Source: Bidens hawaiensis (Eukaryota > Streptophyta > Magnoliopsida > Asterales > Asteraceae). Taken from it: a DNA stretch of 64,000 bases. The notes beneath the pieces are model-generated. The model was given only the letters and a program-made list of their open reading frames with translations, searched no databases and was not told the origin of the DNA. The stretch is from contig JAIQDT010005792.1 in assembly GCA_021521415.1 (NCBI GenBank), positions 62,001-126,000 on the forward strand. The letters are read 5' to 3'. The translations under genes and the position numbers were made by a program. Within the stretch, counting starts at the first letter, position 1. Every line of letters starts with the position of its first letter. Positions 23,970 through 35,019 of this stretch are shown here, piece after piece.

Positions 23970-24648
23970 CTAATGACCTTTGGTATTGAAGTCCCGAGGA
24001 TCCTTGATTCTGCCAGAAGGATCCTTAAGGTTGGAAGTTGAAGGAACGTTGATGATACAATCCAGAGGATCCTGGCTGAAGGAAAGAGGATTCTTGAGTT
24101 TTTCAGACCTATGGATCCTGATTGAAGGATAGATGATCCTTGCTGGAGGAATAGGATCCTGGAGCTTGCTGACCCATGGATACTGGTTGAAGGATAGATG
24201 ATCCTTACTAGAGGAACGAGGATCCAGGAGCTTGCTGACCCATGGATCCCGGTTGAAGGATAGATGATCCTTGCTGGAGGGAAAAGGATCCTTGAGCAAA
24301 TTGAGCCACAGATCCTGGAGTAGTGAAATCCAACATCCTAGGCATCAGGGGAGTCTGGTCTTCCACTGGCCTCTTAGCCTTCTTGAGATCCTCTATCTCA
24401 CGTAGTATCTTCTGGTTAGTCCTGCTCTGCTGCTCCATATACGCCTTAACCTGCGAAAACATAGTGGAAACATCATTGTTAGAGTTTACCACAGAAATGG
24501 CAGCATTGGTTTTTGAGCTCTGGAAGACTGGAGTTTGTGTCTTGTTTCTAGCAGCGGTGGTCCTCGGTGCTCCCGCGAGTGGAGGAGGAATACACAGTTA
24601 AGTTTTTGAGGAGATGGTGGTTGAAGCAGAAGTTTGTTGAGAGGTCAT
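23970..24648 (-). pseudogene. gag start of Tat-type element A
   Basis: The ATG at 24648 (MTSQQTSASTTISSK) lies about 85 bp after the LTR end. A stop follows after 16 codons, but the same frame continues through PPPLAGAPRTTAARNKTQTP and the helix-forming MFSQVKAYMEQQSRTNQKIL, and then enters a Gln/Ser/Gly/Pro-rich repeat. The start of element B (30414) encodes nearly the same first residues, which confirms the reading. The product would be the Gag of a Tat/Retand-like gypsy element. The frame is lost inside the repeat, and no protease or reverse transcriptase follows. Confidence 0.6.
24069..24310 (-). repeat. About four tandem units of 65-66 bp in Tat gag
   Basis: Units begin near 24069, 24135, 24200 and 24266 and contain GGATCCTGGAGCTTGCTGAC and GGTTGAAGGATAGATGATCC. 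Translated on the minus strand they give a Gln/Ser/Gly/Pro motif such as LQPGSMGQQAPGSS. One unit is 65 bp, which shifts the frame. Confidence 0.8.
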
Positions 24649-25954
24649 TGACAGTGATATGAGTAGAAAAGGTTGAAAATTAATAGGAAATATTCTAGAT
24701 TTAAGCACCAATTGCCCCACGGTGCGCGCCAAATTGTTTTGGTCAAAAATCAATCAAGGATAATGTAACCAAATTTGTAAAGTGAGGTTTAGTGCTTGAA
24801 TGATAATAACGATTATGAAACGAATAAAAGAAAGAACACAATGATTTGTTGCGAGGAAAAGCCCTTGATCTTGGTCGGATCGTCGGCACAAAAACCCCGA
24901 GTGATGAAAAATTATCTATCACCTCTTTATTAATCAAAAAAGGGTGTTACAAGGTTGGAGATTATGATCAGTAATACAATAATTGCTATGTGTGTGTGTG
25001 TTGCTAGAAAGAATTCTGAGTACTGCTAACAAATGTGAAGTTTTAAGTGTGTAACCTAACTGATCATAAGCTCGTTATAAACAATAAAATAACAATAACT
25101 AGAAGTCCTATCTTTGTGCCACTCTCCCACTAGCTGCGTTATGCCTTTTGACCACGTGCTGAATGAGTCTTGTAGTGAGATAATAGGTAGACTAGGTCTT
25201 CCAACCGTTAGACCTATTAATTATAAACTTACACATGAGAAACAATCATTAGCAATAACAAATACTGAGGATCCTTGATCTTGATATAATTCTGGAACTT
25301 TAAAGAAAGAGGTAAGGCCCTGTTCCCGGTGCCCTAATTTTCATGTCGAATTTACTCATGAACACAGTTCTACAAATCAGATTTAATTAAAACTTTTCGC
25401 GGAAATGTTAACTTCAATCATTCGTTACAAAACATACCAACTTGTCTTTAAAACGTATCATAATACATCATCTTTAAATCATCATTTCTTCCGTCTTCAT
25501 GCCAGTCGTTCAATCCTTGCCATGTTCCATTCTCATGCTAGCTCCTCAAGCGTATTTACCTGCGTGCATACTAAAAGTCAGCTACACCGCGTGAGTTCTA
25601 CTTAATCAGACAGCTTACCATACAACCATTTCATGCATTTATATAAACATATGTGTCTGAAGACACATAGTCGTTCACCTAACCTGCTCACCTCACCGCT
25701 AACCTCTTTACCGCCCCCACATCTTAGGCACTTAATTACAAAAGCACATTGAGGCTTGCCCTCCCACATACTTACGTATTGCCACTTATTTAACGAAGGA
25801 ACGTAGAGGCTTGCCCTCCCACGTACTATCATTGTGCCACTTAATAACGAAGACACGTGTAGACTTACCCTACCACGTACTATCGTCATGCCACGCACAC
25901 CCTTACCAGCTTGTTACCACTTCTACCACACTCTAACTCAACGTACCTACAACA

Positions 25955-26676
25955 TGTGACATTCGTCAATTTCGGGTTCTATTTGTATTCGTTTGTGTAT
26001 TCGTTTATCACGTAAACCGACCCGATTTATATCCCAAACATTTCAAATATATAAAATATTTGATTTTATGTTACTAAATCATTCTCGCATGTTCAATTTG
26101 AAAAACCCCTTTTACGGATTCGAAAACGCCTTTAAAACGATCAAATTACATCAAAAACGAACTTCCGGGACACAAAACGAACCAAGCAAGACGAGCTGAC
26201 CAAACCCCACCCTCATGGGTGCCGCGCCCAGCGGCCATGAAGGGTAGGGTGGCCACGCGTGGCGGCCTTAGACCTGCAGTCACCAAAATCGTTTTTTGTT
26301 GTTATTATCACTTGTTTGACCCTTTAAACCAATGAGAAATCTTGGAAATCTCTAAAGCAACCTTTTGGATAACCCTAACACCTTATCCTTCATAAAACCA
26401 AGCCTCACCACTCATTTGAACCTGCTCATACTCAACAAACACTCTCAACCTAAGTTCTAAGCTCCAACCTTCAAGATTCTTACTCGTTTGACCTTCAAGA
26501 GTCAAACAAGGATTTCCTTTGATTTCTACAAACCCCATATGATTCAAGCTTGTTGTTGCAACATATATATATATATAATATACACCCCTTGTTATCTTTG
26601 GTAGTTACTTCTCCGGTCTCGATTGGTGATGTTTCGGACCTTGTAAGGAAATGCTTCATGGAGAACTTCGTGTTCT

Positions 26677-26758
<82 letters not shown>

Positions 26759-28705
26759 TTATATAGCTTGTTTATACATACTAACCATGCTTAACTTCTG
26801 CTCATTTTAATTTATTTACAAGTTTCATGGTTATGGGTTTTAAGATTCTATGCTTCGGTTTAACCGTAAATAGCTCTAAACCGTAAACCGAACTTTGCTT
26901 ACTAGTTGTTGTTAAATATTTGTTTAAACATGTTTAATGTTAGATCTCAGTTTATAAAATCGTTTTTATATGTTCTATGGTTATGGGTTTGTGGATTCTA
27001 ACCTCGGTCTTAACCAGAAACTATATTCGAACAGAAAACCGAACTTTTATTTAAAGTCTTTATGAATTGTTAACTTTTTGGTTGTAAAACTTAAGTACTT
27101 TCATTTGTACATTATCATACAAGTTCTTGGATATTTGGGCATGTGAAAACCATCTATGAACTTACTGTGAGATGGAAACCGAACCAAACCGAACTTTCGT
27201 TTAAAGACTTTATTGTTAAATTTTGGATTGTAAAACTTAAGTTTCATCATTTATAAATTATTGTACAAGTTCTTTGATATTTGGGCATGTGGAAACCATC
27301 TATGAACTTATTGTAAGATGGAAACCGAACTAAACCGATTTCCACTTGCTTAAGACACACAAGTGTGTTTTTAGATATCAAGACTTGTATAAATCTTTAA
27401 AAATACTTTATAAACTGATTTTAATTATTTTTCTAAGTACTTGGAAATGTTGGATCCAACTTGATCTCATAAAAAGTTTGGACCGACGAAACCGAACACT
27501 CGCTTAAAGTGCGTTGTTAGTTCTAAAACAATAGAACTACATACTTGGTTAAGTCTTATTAAGTTTTATTGAGTTATCTCATAACATTCATTATTTGGAA
27601 AGTTGACTTTGGGTTTGACCAATTATCAAGACCCGAACCAACAACCCGAAACACTCGTTAAAACCCGTTTTAGTATATTTATTTCAAAGGGACTTGCATT
27701 CTTGCATTTTACCTACCTTATTACTTAACATAGGTTGAGTAAATATTAAGGTTAGATACTTTAACTCGGTTTCGAGCAAACTTACATTTTTTAAAGGGTT
27801 ACTGTTATAAGTTCTTAAATATTTACAATTTAAACCTTAAACTTTAAATTGTTTGCATTTATTTTCATTTATTTTATTTAAAGATTTCTTAGGCAACCTT
27901 TCATATACAAGTTTTCCTTTCACCTAGACCTTGCTCGATCAACCTCATCCTTCCGGTTACTCGTCATTTTACCGATCAAGTTTATTACTTGAATGTGAGT
28001 ACTTTCATGCCCCGTTTTCCATCTTTTGTTTTGGGGGTGATATTTCATACTTATTCAAACTAAATGCTTTATACTTGAGTCTTAAACCACAAACGTTATT
28101 GTATACTTTACTTAAATAATTGCTCGATTTGTTGTTCTATGATTATATGCTTATGTGTTTAACGCTTTTGGTTGGTGGAACTATAAAATCCTAGACTATT
28201 TGGCATCCCCTTATATCAAGGTGTCGTTAATGTAATGCAATTGATGATAACTATAAAATCCTAGACTATTTGGCATCCCCTTATAGCTAGGTGTCGCTAA
28301 CGTAATTCTATTAGCGAATTTATCTTTTTATCCAAGTTATTGCTTTTATTTATTGTTTCGTATACGAGTTTTGTGGCTTTTCCTTACTATATACTATATG
28401 CACAAACTTATGAATTGTTAACCATCCTTTGTGTTGATAAACTTTATTTTATGAAATGTTACAGGTTTGACTTTGGCTGACTCGAGAACTTGACGAAAAA
28501 CGTTATCAAGACTATTTAGGATATTAGTAAAACGAACAATATATTTGTTTACTGGTATTCAATTTGTTTGTATGAACAAGATGTGTTATTTATTGATTTA
28601 TGAAACAAATGAGTTGATTAAATAATGTCACTTTAATAGTGTCTTGTGTTTTGGGCAATCCGTTGCATCCCGGCATGTTCCGTCGCCTTTGGTCGGGGTG
28701 TGACA
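25955..28705 (+). mobile_element. Nested solo LTR with CAACA target duplications
   Basis: It starts TGTGACATTCGTC and ends GGGGTGTGACA, and is flanked on both sides by CAACA (25950-25954 and 28706-28710). Length 2751 bp, no internal coding region. The two ends are inverted copies of TGTGACA/TGTCACA, and on the minus strand the element opens TGTCACACCCCGACC, a common gypsy LTR start, so its true orientation is uncertain. It holds a (TA)n tract, two near copies of a CTATAAAATCCTAGAC block at 28179 and 28249, and repeated GAAACCGAAC(C/T)AAACCG motifs at 27175-27340. Confidence 0.8.
26679..26755. repeat. (TA)n microsatellite, about 38 repeats
   Basis: Uninterrupted alternating TA. Open reading frames of repeated Ile-Tyr across it on both strands are artefacts. 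Confidence 0.95.
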
Positions 28706-30376
28706 CAACACACTTCTTATAATAAACACGTCACAACAATACATTCATGCACACTGCTTATTACCTGGCAACCATTCCCTTTGGCGATACGTGCGATATC
28801 CGAAGATCGTTCACGCGTTGAAAAACATTACTTTCCCTATCGATACGTGCAATATCCGAAGATCGTTCACACATCGACAGACATCCATTCATAACATCTA
28901 TATATATGTCACATCAAACATTATAGTATACACTTACCACTTCTGGTAAGTGTATTCACACTTCACATCGAGTATGCACACAGCCCCGAAAACATAACAA
29001 GGATGTGGGGCTAGAAACTCACCTGAACTTGGTTACGTTCACCGTTAATGGTTATTCATTTCTTTAGTTGTGCGCGACTAACTTTATAACAATTACAATA
29101 TCAATTAACTATAACTACCCATATCGTGTTTCTAGTTTAATTATAACCCGCAACGAACAGGGGTCCGGGGGGGGGGGGGGCAGAGCCCCTAGAAGCGGGG
29201 TTCTACGGGCGTCAGCCCCTAGAAGGGTCCAAGGGGCAGAGCCCCTGGCTGGGGTCGAGCTGCCAGGTCAGCTTGGAAAAAATTTATTTCCATTAACTGT
29301 CTTAACACATTTGTCATTAGAATTCTTAATCATTATTTTATTTGCTAACTCATAAAGTTCGAGGGCTTCTTTGTAACTAATTCATTCTTTTCTTAAGTTC
29401 AGGGACCATTCTGTCATTCTTTCAAACTTTAGTTCATCATCCAGTCCTTTAACGAATGGACTCCTTCGTTATTTCTTAACGAATGGACCTTTATAACGAA
29501 CTGGCCTTCATAACGAACTGGGCTTTATAACGAACTGGCTTTTATAACGATTGTTAAACGAACTGCTGCTAATTCGTTATTTCTAGTTAACGAATCGGCA
29601 TAACGAATTGATGTTAATTTGTTATTCTCTCATTAACGAATTAGGGTTAGGTCAGAATGTCAGGGAACATTCTCTGACATTCCCCACTACTCCGGCGCCG
29701 CTATTGCCTGAAAAATGGGATCTCGCCGGAAAAGCGAGATCTCGCTTGTTTCACCACCGTTTTCACCGTTTTTCGTCTCGTTCGATCCTGATCTGAGCTA
29801 GGGTGATCCCTAAGCTCATCTTTTGATCGGTTTATACCCGATTTCATCCGGATCTCGTGACTTTAACGGTTTAGGGTGTCGGCTCGTCGTTTCGTGACTA
29901 GATTTTGCGGGTTTGGATCTATACAATCTCACACTATCATTACCTCTGGTCGGGAATCGATTCTTCTTCTTGGTTTCGGTTTAGAGAAAGAGAGATAAGA
30001 GAAAGGGCTTAAGTGTGTGTTTTGGGTGGTGTATGGAATGGATGAGAATGAATTAATTAATGGCTAATTATGGTATTTATATCATGGGTCATGGGCTTAA
30101 GCCCATGGTCTTTTCTTCCTTCCTTTTTAATCCAAGTCCATAACTCATACCTACTTAACCCAACACAAGCCCAACTCATAATAATTTATTTTATTAGGCG
30201 ATATTGGAAACGGGATTTATATTATTATCCATATACTATATCAATTTATTCTTTCGAAGTAAATAATATATATTAAATATTATTTATAGAAATTTCGGGA
30301 TGTTACAAAGGATAATTGATCCAGACACGTCTTCAAGAATAACATATCCTCAGTACTGATTATCCGTGACCTAACA

Positions 30377-30500
30377 GGCATGGTAGTTGAAGCAGAGGTT
30401 TGTTGAGAGGCCATTGGTAATGGTATATGTTGAAAACGTTAAAAATTGATGATAAATCTTATGGATTAAAGCACCACTTGCCCCACGGTGGGCGCCAAAT
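30377..30500 (-). pseudogene. gag start of Tat element B, cut after about 13 codons
   Basis: Downstream of the LTR end and primer site of element B (GGCGCCCACCGTGGGGC on the minus strand), an ATG at 30414 encodes MASQQTSASTTMP and is then interrupted at 30377 by the LTR of element A. The 5 bases at 30377-30381 (GGCAT) should be the target duplication. Confidence 0.6.
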
Positions 30501-31128
30501 TGTTTTGGTCAAAAATCGGTTTAAGGATAATGTAACCAAATATGATATTGTGAGGTAGAGTGCTTGTACAATAATGATGAATATGAAACGAAATAAGGAT
30601 GAACACAGTGATATGTTACGTGGAAAAGCCCTTGAACGGATTATGATCGCCAGCACAAAAACCCTGGATGATAACAATTGTTGATCACCACTATATTAAT
30701 CAATAAAATAAGATTACAAGGTTGGAAGCTATGATCAGTGAATACAAAGTTTGCTAAGTGTGTATACTGCTAGGAGAATCGTATGTTATCAATTGTGTGT
30801 ATTGTAATGTCTTCCTAACTGATCATAGTTCGGTTTTAATATACAAAATAACAAACTATAACTCCTAAAAATCCGCCACTCTTCCAAAAGATATGTTGCA
30901 CTCCTTGACCACGTGCCACTTCCCATGGACTACGAATTAATAGGTAAACCATGTCTCTGGCTGTTATACTTGTTTAACATAACACCATGCAAGAGAACAA
31001 CCGTTAATAAGCAATTAGTACTGAGGATCCTTGATCATGATACAATTTGGAACACATATTAAGGATAATTGATCCAGAAGCCACGTAAGGATAACATATC
31101 CTTAGCACAAAATATTTGTACCCTAACA
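30501..31128 (-). repeat. 5' LTR of Tat element B
   Basis: On the minus strand it starts TGTTAGGGTACAAATATTTTG at 31128 and ends CCAAAACA at 30501, next to the primer-binding site. Length 628 bp. It matches the split LTR of element A throughout, with many substitutions. Confidence 0.75.
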
Positions 31129-31164
31129 AATAATATTAAATAATAAACCACTCGAGCCTTTGTA

Positions 31165-31590
31165 CTTTATAGAAATTATTTTGTTGTTTGATCAAATATG
31201 CGGTTTTAATCTAGCAGTTTCAAATTTGCGGTTTTCGTCCAATAGTTTTGTTTTTACTTGCTATTAAACTCGACTCCACTAACCCTGTTAACTTTTGTTA
31301 AATCCATCAGCGTGCCCCTCACGTAGGGGAAATTTCGTACTTTTTTCCCACGACAAAGACGAAAATGGGATTTGGGAATTAGGGTTGGGGTTTATTTGGG
31401 GAGAAAAAGGACAAAATTGCCCCTCATGTAAGGACCACAATGATGGGTTTAACGATCATAGATAACGAGGTTAGTGGGGTCGGGTTTAATTGCAAGTAAA
31501 ACAAAACTATTGGATAAAAGCCACAAATTTGAAATTATCTGACTAAAACCACATACCTGATCAATCACAAGGACGAAAATCGCAATTCAT
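31165..31590. mobile_element. Mutator-like MITE with terminal inverted repeats of about 100 bp
   Basis: The sequence at 31200-31293 (from TGCGGTTTTAATC) recurs inverted at 31465-31557 with about 85 percent identity by eye, and weaker similarity extends outward on both sides. The middle (31294-31464) is unique. Long inverted repeats with no coding capacity suggest a non-autonomous MULE. I found no convincing 9-bp target duplication, so the outer ends are approximate. Confidence 0.55.
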
Positions 31591-32339
31591 TCTTAATTTT
31601 ATTATTGTTTTAAAGGCGTGAAAAAAAATAAATAGCTTTAATATGTTTTATCATTTCTAAAATCATATAATAAACTCAGAACATTTTATTCTTTTAATTG
31701 AGTAGATATAGTGTAAAGTTTTAATCATTTAAAAAAAACAATGTTGATGTGCTCTGAACAATTTTATAACTAAAGTTATTATACATATATCTTAAGTAAA
31801 TATATGTATGGTATGCGATTAACATTATATTGACAAATTAGTTCATAATAGTCATAATATCTCACGTGGCGATAACAATCCATATTCAATATTCATGATG
31901 TGACAAAGACAATCTTTAGCTCCTGTGGTATACATTTCACGTGACCAGTCTGGTGGAGCACGGTGTTCCCGCGCCTCATGGGTGCCATGTTGAACACTTC
32001 ACCCCGCAACAGTATTCTTCCTTCTTTGTCACCATCGCTTGTGCGTGGAGTTGGCACTGCAAGCGGTGAGTTGTGGCACCGGCCTGCTTCCATATTGTCT
32101 GGTCATGTCACACCCCCGCAATCTTGTGGTAAGGGCATACCTAACAGCCTAACTTTTAATTTGGTTATCAAAGGCAAACCTAGCCCAACACAAAATTAAC
32201 TTTGTTTGCCTCTAATGAACAATTGCCTGTTTTTTATATCTTAATAAAAATGTTGTAAATTGTTTTGAAACAACATAGCCTGAAAGTTACGAGCGTATAT
32301 TAGGACAACTTCTACTTAGGTTGAGTTAAACGAAAACAC
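31591..32339. other. Intergenic with a GC-richer island
   Basis: AT-rich to about 31880. The island at 31895-32130 has balanced base composition and open frames on both strands, but I recognise neither translation. It could be a gene fragment. Confidence 0.4.
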
Positions 32340-32342
32340 TTA

Positions 32343-33173
32343 GGTAGCGTTTGGTATGCAGGAATGGAGGACGGAATGGAATGACCCATTATGATGAAAT
32401 GGAAAATAGTGTGTTTGGTTGACAAAAGGAATGGAATGACCCATTATATAGTCCATTCTATTCCCTCTAAAATACCCCAATTTTATTCCATCCATACCCC
32501 ATGTTTTTTTCATTCTATTCCCTCCTTCACCCTACATCACCTTCACCACCCTCCCAACACCACCACCACCCAACATCAACACCCACCACCACCACCAACC
32601 ACCGCCACCACTGCCACCATCGCCATCCACCGCCGCCACCACCCACCTCCACCTACCATCACCATCGGTGCCAGTCACCCAGCACCGCCAGCCACCTGCC
32701 GCATATATCAACCATCGCCCCACCATCACAGATGCCGCCCACCGACACTGCTGTCGCTACCACCACCATCGGCGTCCACCGCCGCCACCACCCACCTCCA
32801 CAAACCATCGCCATCAGTGCCAGCCACCCACCACCTCCAGCCGCCCGCCGCATCCATCAATCATCGCCCACCATCACACACGCCGCCCACCGTCACCGTT
32901 GCCCACCACCACCTCCACTGTTACCGCCACCACCACCTCCACCGTTACCGCCACCGCTCCCACCACCACCACCACCACTCACTACCATTTTAGTTTTATG
33001 TTTTGATTTTTTTCTTACCTACCAACAATACAAAGTAATGATTTATGTCATTCCCATCTGGTAACCAAACATTTCATTGGAATGGTAATAACCCATTCCA
33101 TTCCTTTGTCCATTCCATTACCACGTCCATTCAATTACATCGTTCATTCTATTACCCCATACCAAACAGACCC
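32343..33173. mobile_element. Tourist/PIF-Harbinger-like MITE with TTA duplications
   Basis: Ends are GGTAGCGTTTGGTATG on the left and, inverted, GGGTCTGTTTGGTATG on the right, flanked by TTA at 32340-32342 and 33174-33176, the duplication made by PIF/Harbinger transposases. Length 831 bp, no transposase. Subterminal regions are rich in GGAATGGAATG / CATTCCATTCC. The centre (32530-32990) is a CAC/CCA-rich low-complexity tract almost without G on the plus strand. Confidence 0.6.
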
Positions 33174-33176
33174 TTA

Positions 33177-33567
33177 TATCCAAATTCCACCTAAAAATAT
33201 GGATGAAATTAGTCCCGTCCAAAATTTGATTATGCAAGAACTATTCCCAGTTGCATATTCCGATCAACTATTTATGTGTTTGCTCCCAAATTTTTGAAGG
33301 CGTTGTATGAAAAAAAAAATAAGAGAAATGATTTTGGTGTGCCTAAAAATCAACCTAACAGTGACACTTGGATAAATAACCAAATTAGTGGTATATAATT
33401 ATATATGCACGAGGAAAAATGACGATGATGTCTAGTGACATCGTTATGTTTATAGATTGAAATGATCAAAAACTTATATCATGACATCAATTTTAAATAG
33501 ATTTGAGACAATATTTAGTTCATGAAATAAGTTTTTTTTATCATTATATATATTACAATTTTCAGAT
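33177..33567. other. Intergenic, nothing recognised
   Basis: AT-rich with short A-runs; no gene or repeat boundary seen. Confidence 0.5.
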
Positions 33568-33576
33568 TTCTATTTT

Positions 33577-35010
33577 GACAGAATTACAAATTTTGTCCTT
33601 TAAAAAAAGCCAAATTACGGTTCGTGTCCTTTTTTTAGTTTCTTTGCAGGCGGTATCCTTTAAATATTTTTTTCCTACACGTTATGTCCTTTACGCTAAC
33701 TGGGTTAGAAAAACTCTGTTAAATCCCATCACGTGAGGCGCATGTGAGGGTAGTTTTGTCTTTTCGTCTGTACTTGCAAATTGATAACACCTCCTCCTTT
33801 CTCTCTTCTTTCTCTCTCTAAGCCACCACCATTTTTGTCTCTCTTTCTCTCTTCATTAATATCCGCTTCAACAATAAACACCCCCTTAGATTCCTGCATA
33901 TTCCGGCGAGACCATTTCAGATCTGGTCATAATAATCATTAAAGTGATCAATTCCGACAACACCGTCACCTCGTTTCTTCTACGCAAGCGCCATGTGTGA
34001 CCCAACAAACCCGTCGGCGCCGGTGATTAAGTACTTGTTAAGGAAAGTACTTGTTACCGGAATATTCCGGCGAGACCTTCATAACTTATGCATATCATCA
34101 AACAAGAACCACATGAATATGAAATGACTATTTTGCCCTAAATTTAACAAAACCCCATAGCCAAGAAAACCAGAAATTGTGAAAATGACAGTTATAACCT
34201 CCAATCTGAGATTGAATCTGATAAGCTTATGCACATATTCAATCACATCTTTCCTCTTCTCTTCGGAATCCAAAGTCAGGTATATACAATTCAACACCTC
34301 CCGGGCCAAGTCTTCCGCCAACCCCCACGTCTCCACCCGAATCGTATTCGGATCTGGGTTAGACAACGGCCCAGCAAACGACAGCATAAATTGACGGCAG
34401 CAACTGATCTCCATTGTTGGTGAAATTGAGAAGTGGGTTTTGCAATTGAGGTGTTGAATTGAAGGAAAGTGGGTTCAATTTTGGGAATTAGTAAGATCGA
34501 AACTAGGGTTTTGGAGCATACATGAGGGAAGAATAAGGTGGGGTTGAGATTATATAGGGAGAATATACGCGTGAACGGGTTTCCAGCTCGAAGACAGAGG
34601 GAATGGGAGATGGAGCGGTGGCTGGTGGCGGAGCTATGGTGGCGGTGGTGATTGTGTTTGAGGAGTGGTTATGGTGATGGTTTGGTAGAACATAGAGAGA
34701 GAAGGAAGTGGTTGTGGTTGTGGTATGTGGTATGATGATGGTGTGGTGATGGTGGTGGCTTAGAGAGAGAGAGAAAGAAGAGAGAAAGGAGAAGAAGATG
34801 TTATCAATTTGCAGGTACAAACGAAAAGACAAAAATGCCCTCACATGCGCCTCACGTGAGGGAATTTAACTGAGTTTTTCTAACCCAGTTAGCGTAAAAT
34901 ACATAATGTGTAGGAAAAAAATATTTAAAGGATACCGCCTGCAAAGAAACTAAAAAATAACACGGACCGTAATTTAACTCTTTTTAAAGGACAAAATTTG
35001 TAATTATGTC
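33577..35010. mobile_element. Non-autonomous Mutator element (Pack-MULE) with 9-bp target duplication
   Basis: Terminal inverted repeats of about 260 bp (33577 to about 33835 and about 34750 to 35010) start GACAGAATTACAAATTTTG and GACATAATTACAAATTTTG and agree at about 90 percent by eye, including a GCAGGCGGTATCCTTTAAA block. The element is flanked by a perfect 9-bp duplication TTCTATTTT (33568-33576 and 35011-35019), the Mutator signature. The unique centre (33840-34750) has higher GC content, contains a piece that looks like the start of a host gene on the minus strand (34079-34414) and another unidentified segment at 33885-34078. No transposase is encoded, so mobility would need an autonomous partner. 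Confidence 0.85.
34079..34414 (-). pseudogene. Captured 5' end of a host gene, nucleotidyltransferase-like
   Basis: From ATG 34414 the frame reads LSNPDPNTIRVETWGLAEDL and DSEEKRKDVIEYVHKLIRFN, which resembles the N-terminal region of plant poly(A)-polymerase/Trf4-like nucleotidyltransferases just before their GYGSVP-type catalytic segment. Similarity drops after LRLE at about 34192, where GGAG|GTTATAAC could be an exon-intron junction, and the rest reads like translated intron. Upstream on the same strand a presumed 5' UTR with AAACCCTAG (about 34515) seems to be captured too. Exon plus intron sequence fits capture from DNA. The catalytic part is missing, so no enzyme activity is expected. 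The family call is from memory. Confidence 0.45.
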
Positions 35011-35019
35011 TTCTATTTT

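Larger units (their letters stand above)
25311..30306 (-). mobile_element. Ty3/gypsy solo LTR (TGTAACATCCC family), split by a nested LTR
   Basis: On the minus strand the LTR begins at 30306 with TGTAACATCCCGAAATTTC and ends near 25311 with GGCCTTACC. Flanks are AAGGA (30307-30311) and AAAGA (25306-25310), a 5-bp target duplication with one difference. Without the nested LTR at 25955-28705 it is about 2.2 kb, the same as the solo LTR at 14976-17133, and it shares its palindrome (30090-30107), AACGAA array (29440-29640), GC-rich block with a 14-G run (29167-29180) and CTTCGGATATTG-type motifs. No internal region, so it is a solo LTR. Confidence 0.8.
24735..30376 (-). mobile_element. 5' LTR of Tat element A, split by a gypsy LTR
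   Basis: The LTR is in two parts: 30376-30307 (starts TGTTAGGTCACGG) and 25310-24735 (ends CCAAAACA), followed by a GGCGCGCACCGTGGGGC-like primer site of the Tat/Retand lineage. Joined length is about 646 bp, matching the uninterrupted LTR of element B (30501-31128) along its whole length. The insertion between the parts is the gypsy LTR at 25311-30306. Element A itself sits a few codons into the gag of element B. Confidence 0.75.

Noticed and set aside
26495..26810. Ile-Tyr repeat ORFs on both strands
   Set aside because: Produced by the (TA)n microsatellite inside a solo LTR.
29068..29355. ORF with Gly-rich and Arg-rich segments
   Set aside because: It spans the poly-G and GC-rich block of a gypsy LTR; the same block occurs in the other LTR copies without a conserved frame.
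32391..33064. Long Pro/His/Thr-rich ORFs on the plus strand and Gly/Trp-rich ones on the minus strand
   Set aside because: They are translations of the CAC/CCA low-complexity tract inside a TTA-flanked MITE and lack any domain or gene context.
34503..34844. His/Thr-rich ORF on the minus strand
   Set aside because: Overlaps the right inverted repeat of the Mutator element and its CT/CAC-rich sequence; no homology recognised.
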